The position numbers and the translations under genes are program-made. The notes beneath the pieces were generated by a model, which saw nothing but the letters and a program-made list of their open reading frames with translations, had not been told where the DNA came from and did not search any database. This document shows, piece by piece, positions 6,637 to 12,686 of a DNA stretch of 12,686 nucleotides. The number at the start of each line of letters is the position of its first letter. Positions within the stretch are counted from its first letter, which is position 1. Source of the stretch: Bacilli bacterium (GTDB taxonomy: Bacteria > Bacillota_I > Bacilli_A > RFN20 > CAG-288); NCBI GenBank assembly GCA_900769965.1, contig CAAGIQ010000140.1:1-12686 (forward strand), written 5' to 3'.

Positions 6637-6655
6637 TCTTTATAAGGAGATCTAA

Positions 6656-7174
6656 ATGAAAAAACACGAAATAGACGATGAAAAATACAAAAGACTAAAA
6701 AAGAAAGCAAAAACTTTTGGAATTATAGCTTTATCTATAGGCCTCGTATTAGATGTAATTGGTTTTGTTTCTTTCTTTACAGCATTTATTAATCACGGAT
6801 TCCCTTATTTGTTTCCTCTGTTGTTTATAGGGTTTCCATTAACTGGGTTAGGTTTATATCTTCTAAAAGCCTCATCTATTGGAACTATATTCGGCTATTA
6901 CTCTTCTCAAACCGCTCCTATTGCTAAAGATGTAGCAAACTACATGATTAAAGGGACAAGAGAAGAGATAAAAAACACCTTCGATGAAATAGATGACGAT
7001 AAGAAAACTCTAGTATGTCCAAAATGTGGAAGTAAAAACGATTCCGATTCTTCCTTCTGCTCTAAATGTGGAACAAAACTCGTTGAAGAAAAGAAAATAT
7101 GTTCCTATTGCGGTGAAGAAAATGAAGGTGACGCGTTGTTCTGCAACCACTGTGGAAGAATGTTAGATAAATAA
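6656..7174 (+). CDS. Two-helix membrane protein with C-terminal double zinc ribbon
   Basis: A 172-residue protein. A basic N-terminus (KYKRLKKKAK) is followed by two membrane segments at about 23-46 and 49-70 with a short loop, then a charged linker. The C-terminus has two zinc ribbons: Cys121/124/135/138 (CPKC, then CSKC) and Cys149/152/163/166 (CSYC, then CNHC). This is the double zinc ribbon arrangement found in many small membrane or regulatory proteins of Gram-positive bacteria. By the positive-inside rule the ribbons are probably cytoplasmic. The molecular function is not known from sequence. AAGGAGA lies 5 bases before the ATG. No clear promoter separates it from the SPFH gene, so it may be read through the hairpin at 6609. 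Confidence 0.8.
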   Translation: MKKHEIDDEKYKRLKKKAKTFGIIALSIGLVLDVIGFVSFFTAFINHGFPYLFPLLFIGFPLTGLGLYLLKASSIGTIFGYYSSQTAPIAKDVANYMIKGTREEIKNTFDEIDDDKKTLVCPKCGSKNDSDSSFCSKCGTKLVEEKKICSYCGEENEGDALFCNHCGRMLDK

Positions 7175-7180
7175 AATAGC

Positions 7181-7214
7181 AAGTATGTGAGCGTAGTAAT
7201 TCACATACTTTTTT
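7181..7214 (+). terminator. Intrinsic terminator of the zinc-ribbon gene
   Basis: A perfect 10-bp stem (AAGTATGTGA at 7181-7190 with TCACATACTT at 7201-7210) has a 10-base loop and runs into six T's at 7209-7214, only 6 bases after the stop codon. It closes the 4833-7174 transcription unit. Confidence 0.9.
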
Positions 7215-7291
7215 CTTGCATCAAAATCATAAAAAGGTAGATAAAATAAGCGTTTTATAAGATAATACATACTTGAAAGGAAGACTAGATT

Positions 7292-8317
7292 ATGAAATTT
7301 AGAAAATTATTCTTACCTATAGTATTATTAACATCGTTTGTTAGCGGTTGTTCTAACAGCATTACTGAGATTACTTCAACCCCAACAACATCTGAAAGTA
7401 TAAGTTCTTCTGTTACTTCTTTAGAAACAACTTCTAACACACCTAGTTCTTCTTCGCAAGATAACACATCTAATACACAAAGTAGCTCTAATAGTTCTAG
7501 TTCATCTACTCCTTCAAGTAGTTCATCAAGCTCTTCTACACCTTCTAGTTCTTCTGTCTCTTCTAGTGCGTCTTCAGACTCTTCAATAGCTACAACAGAT
7601 ATCATTACCGAAGAAGGAAGAACTGAATTTAGCGGTTATTATTCAAAAATTAATAATTCGTTAACAGGTGGCATGGATGGAACATTAAGAACAACTTTAT
7701 CTTCTTTTTTAACTCCTAAAGAATATTACACTTATGGTGGAAGTGGATCTGGTCAATTAGGAAAGGAATTATGTTACTTCGATGAAGATCCAACTAATCC
7801 AGATAACATGATTCTTTTCTACACTCAAAAAAGCATAAAGAAGGAAGTATCAGGAGATGGAACGTGGAATAGAGAGCACGTCTGGCCGCAATCCCTTTCA
7901 GGTGGTTTATATGGTAAAACCGGTGGTGGATGTGACGTGCTTCACATAAGACCAACATATATTTCTACTAACAGCGCTAGAGGTAATCTTAAATATAAAG
8001 ATTGCCCTACAGGAGAAGTCTTAAAGTATCAAAACATCTCTTACGCTAAAAGAAGTGGTAACTTCTTCGAACCACAGGATAGCGTTAAAGGTGATTGTGC
8101 TCGTATTTGTCTATATATGTGGGTTACTTACTTTGCTTCAAGAAATACTCCATTAACTAATGTTACTGATTCTGTTGAGACTCTAGTTAGATGGTCTAAC
8201 GAAGATCTTCCAGACGCTAAAGAAAAACTTAGAAATGATAGAGTTCAAGCTAGCAAACAAAAGAATAGAAATCCGTTTGTAGATCACCCTGAATGGGTAA
8301 ATATAATTTTTGGTTAA
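7292..8317 (+). CDS. Surface lipoprotein nuclease, endonuclease I family
   Basis: A 341-residue exported nuclease. Residues 1-20 form a lipoprotein signal peptide (FVSGC, Cys20). About 21-100 are an extreme Ser/Thr-rich linker, and the catalytic domain fills about 105-341. It carries the endonuclease I His-Me finger signature WNREHVWPQS (192-201; Glu195 and His196 match the metal ligand and general base of EndA/Vvn-type enzymes). It also has CDVLHIRP (214-221) and NSARGN (227-232), whose Asn is the second metal ligand in the family. Such enzymes cut DNA and RNA without sequence preference. Anchored outside the cell, it would degrade environmental nucleic acid for nutrients or defend against incoming or matrix DNA (inferred). 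GAAAGGAAG precedes the ATG. It has its own terminator and no close operon partner. Confidence 0.92.
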   Translation: MKFRKLFLPIVLLTSFVSGCSNSITEITSTPTTSESISSSVTSLETTSNTPSSSSQDNTSNTQSSSNSSSSSTPSSSSSSSSTPSSSSVSSSASSDSSIATTDIITEEGRTEFSGYYSKINNSLTGGMDGTLRTTLSSFLTPKEYYTYGGSGSGQLGKELCYFDEDPTNPDNMILFYTQKSIKKEVSGDGTWNREHVWPQSLSGGLYGKTGGGCDVLHIRPTYISTNSARGNLKYKDCPTGEVLKYQNISYAKRSGNFFEPQDSVKGDCARICLYMWVTYFASRNTPLTNVTDSVETLVRWSNEDLPDAKEKLRNDRVQASKQKNRNPFVDHPEWVNIIFG

Positions 8318-8321
8318 TCTT

Positions 8322-8353
8322 AATCTCGTAGCATTTAGTTACGAGATTTTTTT
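8322..8353 (+). terminator. Intrinsic terminator of the nuclease gene
   Basis: AATCTCGTA (8322-8330) pairs perfectly with TACGAGATT (8340-8348) across a 9-base loop and leads into seven T's (8347-8353). It starts 5 bases after the stop codon. Confidence 0.92.
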
Positions 8354-8447
8354 GAAAAACCACACTTAAAAGAAAGGAATAAAAAATCACCAAAAAAAGT
8401 AATAATTATTCTTCTTTCTTCCTTAAAATCTAAAGTGAGAAAAGATA

Positions 8448-8472
8448 GTAGCATAACAACTGTAAAACTCAG
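8448..8472 (+). repeat. 25-bp direct repeat, copy 1
   Basis: The core GCATAACAACTGTAAAAC (from 8451) recurs at 8586. The full 25-base unit matches copy 2 at 24 positions, and flanking bases do not match. In this copy GCATAA (8451-8456) can also pair with TTATGC (8476-8481). Nature unknown. Confidence 0.8.
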
Positions 8473-8582
8473 ACCTTATGCAGAATATAAAAAACACAAG
8501 TTCGATAAATACTTAAATTCAATAGTTTATAAACCATAATAAAAACCGAATACCCACTTATCTAAGCTTGTAGTTGGCTTTT

Positions 8583-8607
8583 GTAGCATAACAACTGTAA
8601 AACTTAG
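8583..8607 (+). repeat. 25-bp direct repeat, copy 2
   Basis: It lies 135 bases after copy 1 in the same orientation and differs at one position (CTTAG against CTCAG at the end). No third copy is seen in the window. Confidence 0.8.
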
Positions 8608-8729
8608 GAAATCCATATAAAGAAAATAATGAATGTTTTATTTTTTTGTTTGTTCATTTTGTTTTCAAATAATAATTTCATCTATCAAATCCAACAAAAA
8701 CAAGAACGTAAACTTTTTCACTTTTAAGA

Positions 8730-8754
8730 GCAAGTATATGATATAATTACTTGC
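8730..8754 (+). promoter_or_regulatory. Extended -10 promoter inside a GCAAGTA/TACTTGC inverted repeat
   Basis: TGATATAAT (8739-8747) is a perfect extended -10 element. It is flanked by inverted arms GCAAGTA (8730-8736) and TACTTGC (8748-8754) with an 11-base gap, so the arms cover the region just upstream and the likely start site. No good -35 is present (TTCACT at 8717-8722 is the best), which fits an extended -10 promoter. A dimeric repressor bound to the arms would block transcription of the gene at 8791; that is inferred. Confidence 0.65.
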
Positions 8755-8790
8755 GTATATATTTATATATAGTAAACAAGGAGATCACTG

Positions 8791-9837
8791 ATGAAATATA
8801 TAAAATTTTTCTTTAAATCACTTTATCAGAACGTTTGTATCTTAACCGAAAAACAACATTGGTTATTCGCATTAATCGTTTTATTAATGTCTTTAGTTAT
8901 TTCAGTTTCCCCAACTTTATCCTCTGGATATACTACAAACGTATCAACATTAATTAATTCAAATTACGAAACAGCTATCGATAAGGGTTTTGCTAAGTTA
9001 CAAGCTGACATCGATGATGCCAACTCTATCGTTATCGAAAATGGTGTCCTCTCTTCTACTGGCAAATTTGCTATGCGTACTAGAGATGAAGTTTCCGATT
9101 TAACAAAAGTATATGAACCAAACGCCACTTATACCCATTTCGATGGAGAAACAGAAGTTGAAATCTTAAGAGTGTACTTAGTCGACTTAAACGGCGCATC
9201 CTCTAAAGAAGATTCTCAACTATTAAGTTCGTTTGTTAACATCTCTATCTACAAATCTGAATCCGCTACTTCTTCTACTCCAAAAGCAGTTCAATCCTCT
9301 TTCTTAATCTTAACTAGAGATAGCGTTCACCTCTCTTTATACAAAGCCAAGGGTGGCACAGAAGAAACTGCTGCTATTGGTAGCTTAGCTGGTAACTTCA
9401 CCGACAAAGCTTTCGAAAACGGATTAAATTTCAAATCCTTAAGAGGTTCTACAGATAAAGAAACTAAAGATAAGTGGACAAATTTCTTAAACGATTCCTA
9501 CACTCCAATTAGAATCACTTCAACCTGGACACAAGTTGGAATTTACACCGCTATTAACTTCGGAGTTATCTTCTTTGCTGGCTTAATTTTCTTCCTCTTC
9601 TCAAGATCTAAATCAAGCTTACAAAAGTTCTCATTCTTCGAAGCGCTTAAGGTTTCTTCCTTCATGTCATTAACTCCTGCTATTCTTTCCGCTGTTATGA
9701 CATTGATTATGCCTCAATTCGGTGTATTCCTCTTCTTAGTTGTTGTTTGCTTCAGAATGATGTCCGCCGTTTCAAGAATCAACGGAAATTCACCTTCTAA
9801 CAATCAACAAGGTCCGGTTTACAAAGCTAGATCATAA
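8791..9837 (+). CDS. DUF1189-like four-helix membrane protein with extracytoplasmic domain
   Basis: A 348-residue membrane protein. A short cytoplasmic N-terminus (MKYIKFFFKSLYQNVCILTE) is followed by a first helix at about 24-46 and then a soluble extracytoplasmic domain of about 200 residues (50-245). Three helices follow at about 251-270, 287-307 and 308-325, with a polar tail. This layout, and the helix containing SSFMSLTPAILSAVMTL, resemble DUF1189 proteins, which occur in Gram-positive bacteria and have no settled function; some are annotated near maltodextrin-use genes. I hold the family call at moderate confidence. AAGGAG lies 7 bases before the ATG. It is a single-gene unit with its own regulated-looking promoter and terminator, and is not cotranscribed with the ABC gene. 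Confidence 0.7.
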   Translation: MKYIKFFFKSLYQNVCILTEKQHWLFALIVLLMSLVISVSPTLSSGYTTNVSTLINSNYETAIDKGFAKLQADIDDANSIVIENGVLSSTGKFAMRTRDEVSDLTKVYEPNATYTHFDGETEVEILRVYLVDLNGASSKEDSQLLSSFVNISIYKSESATSSTPKAVQSSFLILTRDSVHLSLYKAKGGTEETAAIGSLAGNFTDKAFENGLNFKSLRGSTDKETKDKWTNFLNDSYTPIRITSTWTQVGIYTAINFGVIFFAGLIFFLFSRSKSSLQKFSFFEALKVSSFMSLTPAILSAVMTLIMPQFGVFLFLVVVCFRMMSAVSRINGNSPSNNQQGPVYKARS

Positions 9838-9847
9838 TGTTAAACAT

Positions 9848-9881
9848 ACTCTTAACTCATCTATGGGGTTAAGAGTTTTTT
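9848..9881 (+). terminator. Intrinsic terminator of the DUF1189-like gene
   Basis: ACTCTTAACTC (9848-9858) pairs with GGGTTAAGAGT (9866-9876) over 11 bp with one G-U pair and a 7-base loop, followed by six T's ending at 9881. It starts 10 bases after the stop codon. Confidence 0.92.
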
Positions 9882-9907
9882 GTTTGGGTTTTTAATAATT
9901 AAGTGAT

Positions 9908-9931
9908 TTATTTGTTATATATAACAAATAA
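9908..9931. promoter_or_regulatory. Perfect 24-bp palindrome, probable operator of the ABC gene
   Basis: The half-site TTATTTGTTATA (9908-9919) is followed directly by its exact reverse complement (9920-9931). The palindrome covers the putative -35 box of the downstream promoter, the usual place for a repressor of the MarR, TetR, PadR or GntR type. No gene for such a regulator is adjacent apart from the distant BusR-like one. Confidence 0.65.
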
Positions 9932-9942
9932 TGTTATATAAT
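9912..9942 (+). promoter_or_regulatory. Putative promoter of the ABC transporter gene
   Basis: TTGTTA (9912-9917) and TATATA (9935-9940) are 17 bases apart; an overlapping TATAAT (9937-9942) gives a 19-base spacer. Transcription would start near 9949, immediately before the AAGGAGGAG site at 9953-9961, so the leader is very short. Confidence 0.5.
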
Positions 9943-9965
9943 ATTAAAAATCAAGGAGGAGAAAC

Positions 9966-12686
9966 ATGTTAAAACTAGTAGATATTGTTAAAGATTATCC
10001 AATTGATAACGAGAACGTAGTTCACGCTTTAAAAGGTGTATCCTTAGATTTTAAAGAACAAGAATTTGTCGCTATTTTAGGTCCTTCTGGTTGTGGAAAA
10101 ACCACCTTACTTAACATCCTTGGTGGTTTAGATAGATATACCTCCGGTGATTTAATCGTCGATAACGTTTCTACTAAAGATTTTAAAGATAAGGATTGGG
10201 ATAACTACCGCAACAAGAGAATAGGTATCGTATTCCAAAACTACAACTTAATCTCCCATCTTTCAGTTTTATCTAACGTCGAAATAGCTATGACTCTTTC
10301 CGGTGTTTCTCCAAACAAAAGAAAAACTATCGCGTTAGAAGCTTTAGATAAAGTTGGATTAAAAGATCAAATTAACAAGAAACCAAATCAACTTTCCGGT
10401 GGCCAGATGCAAAGAGTTGCTATCGCTAGAGCTATTGTAAATAACCCTGGAATCATACTTGCTGATGAACCTACAGGAGCTCTAGATAGTAAAACAAGCG
10501 TCCAGATAATGGATATATTAAAAAATCTTTCGAAAGACCACCTTGTAATAATGGTTACCCACAATAAAGAGTTAGCCTACGAATACGCTTCGAGAATAAT
10601 ATCTGTTAGCGACGGATTGATTCTTTCCGACGAAGAGATAAGAGAAGTTAAAAAAGTTGATGTTGATAAGATAGTAGACGAAGTGATTTCTACTCCAAAT
10701 AAGAAGGAGAAAACTTCGATGTCTTTCCCTACTGCTTTAAACATCTCCGCTCATAACTTAGTAACTAAAAAAGGGCGTACGATAATGACCTCTATAGCTG
10801 GATCTATAGGTATTATCGGTGTTGCTCTTGTTCTTGCGGTGTCTAACGGTTTTAGCAATTACATAACTAACATGGAAACTCAAACCTTAGCTCAGTTTCC
10901 TATATCAGTTGAAGAATATGGAGTTACTTTAGATTCCTTAGCTTCCTCTTTAGATACGTCTCAAGACACTAAATATCCTGATGATCCTTCTGTCGTAGTT
11001 AAAGAAGCTATGACTTCAGCTTTACACGCAAATAACTTAGATGATAACTACATAGAATATGTTAAAAATATTGATTCTAAATATGTAACTAGCATTCAAT
11101 TTAACCACTCTATTCAAATGAATGTATTAACTCAAATGGAATACACAAAAGAAGTTAAAACTTTCTATTCGTCTCAAGCCTCACTTAGTCAATCGATAAT
11201 GTCTCAAGGTTACTGGGCTCAACTTCCTGGCAATGAAGATTTCATCCTTTCTCAATACGATTTAATCGAGGGTAAATACCCATCTAATAAAAACGAAATA
11301 GTTCTTGTAGTCGATAGATATAACGCTTTATATGAATCGACTCTCCGTTCGCTTGGCTATGATAAGTATTCTCTAGGAACTGACGGAAAAAATAGAATTT
11401 CTTTTGAAAACATCTTAAAACACACATTTAAAATTGTTTCTAATGATGACTATTATACAAGAAGTGATAACACCACTAGAGTAAAAGGAATATTCTTAAA
11501 ATCGCAATACGAGTTAGATAAAGAAAACTTAAAACTTGCTCAACTTCCTCAACTGCTCCAAGACGTTGGAGAACTTAAAATTGATTCGATAATTAAGTTA
11601 CTTTCTTACTTCGATTTAGATATGGATCAATTGAAAGACATCATAGTAGATATCTCTTCAAACACATCTATTTCTCAAGAAGAATTACTTAACAAATTTA
11701 AAGCTTTAGCTACTGAAAGAGATCTTCATTACTACACTTATAAATCATATGAAGAAATAGAAAACATTTATAACGATTCATCTAAAGGTGAAACTTTGAA
11801 TGTTGTAGGTATATTAAGACCGAAAAGTACAACTATGACTCCTCTACTTAATTCGGGTATTTATTACACTTCCGAATTAACTGACTTCATCTTAAATACT
11901 AACTCTCCTAAAGTTACCGAAACCGAAGACAACAGATGTCAAATCGCTAAAGATTATGAAAACAACCTCTATTTCGACGTCGAGGAACAAGACCCTTCTT
12001 TGATGTTGAAATTAAGAAATATAATTAACAATAACAACATCTACAACAACTCCGACGCATTTTCTAGATACTCTTCTCAAAGAAAATCGTTAGGAACCGA
12101 AAGCTACATATCTTCAATTTCAATCTATCCAAAAGATTTCGCTTCAAAAAAAGTTATTACCGCTTATCTAGATCAGTATAACTACAACGAAGACGGAACA
12201 GAAAAAAAGAACCTCGATAAAGTTATCTATATCGATTTAGCTTCTACTTTAACTTCCGGATTCGGATCGATGATCGATATAGTTTCCTACGTCCTTATCG
12301 CCTTTGCTTCGATATCGTTAGTAGTCTCTTCGGTAATGATAGGTATTATCACTTACACTTCAGTTATCGAAAGAACGAAAGAGATTGGTATCTTGCGTTC
12401 AGTGGGCGCTAGAAAGAAAGATGTCGGACGACTATTTAAGGCTGAAGCTGTAATTATAGGCTTCTTATCCGGTTTAGTTGGAATCGGATTATCTTATTTA
12501 CTCTGCATACCAATTAACTTAATATTGAACGCAATCTTCCCAGAATATGGAATTGGAAACATCGCCTCATTAAATCCGTTACACGCTTTCTTGTTGATTT
12601 TACTCAGCGTTGGTTTAACTTATATCGCTTCAGTTATTCCTTCTAGAGTAGCAGCAGAAAAAGATCCAGTTATCGCTTTAAGAACG
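9966..12686 (+). CDS. ABC transporter ATPase-permease fusion, MacB/FtsX type (3' end cut)
   Basis: 907 codons are present with no stop before the window edge. The ATG follows AAGGAGGAG. Residues 1-220 are a MacB/LolD-class ATPase: Walker A GPSGCGKTT (39-47), Q-loop Gln91, signature LSGGQ (143-147), Walker B ILADE (164-168), D-loop ALD and H-loop His199. After a linker comes a FtsX-type permease: helix 1 at about 272-296, an extracytoplasmic domain of about 475 residues, and helices 2-4 at about 772-796, 825-850 and 867-890. The coupling segment ERTKEIGILRSVGARKKDV sits after helix 2. The last residues, DPVIALRT, match the usual end of these permeases, so only a few codons are probably missing. 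Such proteins act as mechanotransmitters or exporters of peptides, lipids or antibiotics; the substrate here is unknown. The outer domain is much larger than in E. coli MacB. The palindrome over the promoter suggests induction. Confidence 0.9.
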   Translation, partial: MLKLVDIVKDYPIDNENVVHALKGVSLDFKEQEFVAILGPSGCGKTTLLNILGGLDRYTSGDLIVDNVSTKDFKDKDWDNYRNKRIGIVFQNYNLISHLSVLSNVEIAMTLSGVSPNKRKTIALEALDKVGLKDQINKKPNQLSGGQMQRVAIARAIVNNPGIILADEPTGALDSKTSVQIMDILKNLSKDHLVIMVTHNKELAYEYASRIISVSDGLILSDEEIREVKKVDVDKIVDEVISTPNKKEKTSMSFPTALNISAHNLVTKKGRTIMTSIAGSIGIIGVALVLAVSNGFSNYITNMETQTLAQFPISVEEYGVTLDSLASSLDTSQDTKYPDDPSVVVKEAMTSALHANNLDDNYIEYVKNIDSKYVTSIQFNHSIQMNVLTQMEYTKEVKTFYSSQASLSQSIMSQGYWAQLPGNEDFILSQYDLIEGKYPSNKNEIVLVVDRYNALYESTLRSLGYDKYSLGTDGKNRISFENILKHTFKIVSNDDYYTRSDNTTRVKGIFLKSQYELDKENLKLAQLPQLLQDVGELKIDSIIKLLSYFDLDMDQLKDIIVDISSNTSISQEELLNKFKALATERDLHYYTYKSYEEIENIYNDSSKGETLNVVGILRPKSTTMTPLLNSGIYYTSELTDFILNTNSPKVTETEDNRCQIAKDYENNLYFDVEEQDPSLMLKLRNIINNNNIYNNSDAFSRYSSQRKSLGTESYISSISIYPKDFASKKVITAYLDQYNYNEDGTEKKNLDKVIYIDLASTLTSGFGSMIDIVSYVLIAFASISLVVSSVMIGIITYTSVIERTKEIGILRSVGARKKDVGRLFKAEAVIIGFLSGLVGIGLSYLLCIPINLILNAIFPEYGIGNIASLNPLHAFLLILLSVGLTYIASVIPSRVAAEKDPVIALRT

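Larger units (their letters stand above)
8354..8729. other. Long non-coding stretch with relic-like frame
   Basis: No convincing gene lies between the nuclease terminator and the next promoter. AAAGGAATAAAAA at about 8374-8386 looks like a ribosome site but no ATG follows. One frame is open from there to stops at 8537-8542, with a hydrophobic then basic start (KKVIIILLSSLKSKVRK). It may be a decayed small exported protein, but the absent start codon keeps it uncalled. The stretch also holds the 25-bp direct repeat described separately. The T-rich region at about 8637-8665 has no visible function. Confidence 0.5.

Noticed and set aside
7179..7190. GCAAGTATGTGA resembles GCAAGTATATGA in the operator at 8730
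   Set aside because: The first copy is the 5' arm of a terminator stem with a different partner arm; the match is probably coincidental.
7285..7605. Minus-strand open frame rich in Glu/Leu opposite the nuclease linker
   Set aside because: It is the antisense reading of the Ser-rich linker codons of the lipoprotein nuclease, and it also overlaps that gene's start; low complexity without independent signals.
8629..8727. Small plus-strand frame of 32 residues beginning MNVLFFCLFILF
   Set aside because: The hydrophobic start follows from a T-rich tract, the ribosome site is poor and the end overlaps the -35 area of the next promoter. Not enough to call a gene.
970..12686. Possible Mollicutes code with TGA read as Trp
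   Set aside because: Trp is encoded by TGG throughout and the long frames, including 907 codons of the ABC gene, contain no TGA, so the standard bacterial code is sufficient. The exclusive use of TAA stops leaves the meaning of TGA untested.

Overview
The window looks like chromosome from an AT-rich, low-GC Gram-positive bacterium of the Bacilli/Mollicutes-related gut lineages (RF39- or Erysipelotrichales-like; this placement is inferred). Three proteins carry lipobox signal peptides followed by Ser/Thr/Pro-rich linkers, Shine-Dalgarno sites are strong (AAGGAGG type), Trp is written TGG with no in-frame TGA in the reading frames, and all nine genes whose stop lies in the window end in TAA.

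Left part (1-2442): a divergent pair of surface lipoproteins. On the minus strand is the N-terminal 253 residues of a family 9 (PL9) pectate lyase-like beta-helix protein cut by the window edge. On the plus strand is a 466-residue lipoprotein with a bacterial Ig-like (BIG_2) domain and two related beta-sandwich modules resembling carbohydrate-binding modules. Their signal peptides share the string GLSACGE, suggesting a joint role in pectin capture and cleavage. A strong terminator closes the plus-strand gene.

Middle-left (2460-3956): an AAA ATPase of the AAA_14/DUF4143 type with a PD-(D/E)xK-like C-terminus, preceded by a 33-bp-period array of hairpin-forming repeats. The last repeat holds a good sigma-A-like promoter with the palindrome between its -35 and -10 boxes. 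It looks like an acquired, self-contained unit.

Centre (3990-7214): a minus-strand GntR/TrkA_C regulator of BusR architecture (BusR proteins sense c-di-AMP) lies divergent to a tight plus-strand operon of an unrecognised 127-aa protein, a short NfeD membrane protein and a QmcA/stomatin-type SPFH protein. After a 12-bp hairpin comes a membrane protein with two zinc ribbons, then a terminator.

Right (7292-12686): an endonuclease I-family nuclease made as a surface lipoprotein; a 437-bp non-coding stretch with a 25-bp direct repeat; a DUF1189-like membrane protein behind a consensus extended -10 promoter framed by inverted repeats; and an ABC ATPase-permease fusion (907 residues, almost complete at the window edge) behind a perfect 24-bp palindrome. 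Most transcription units end in clear intrinsic terminators. Regulatory sites are read from sequence only and are unproven.
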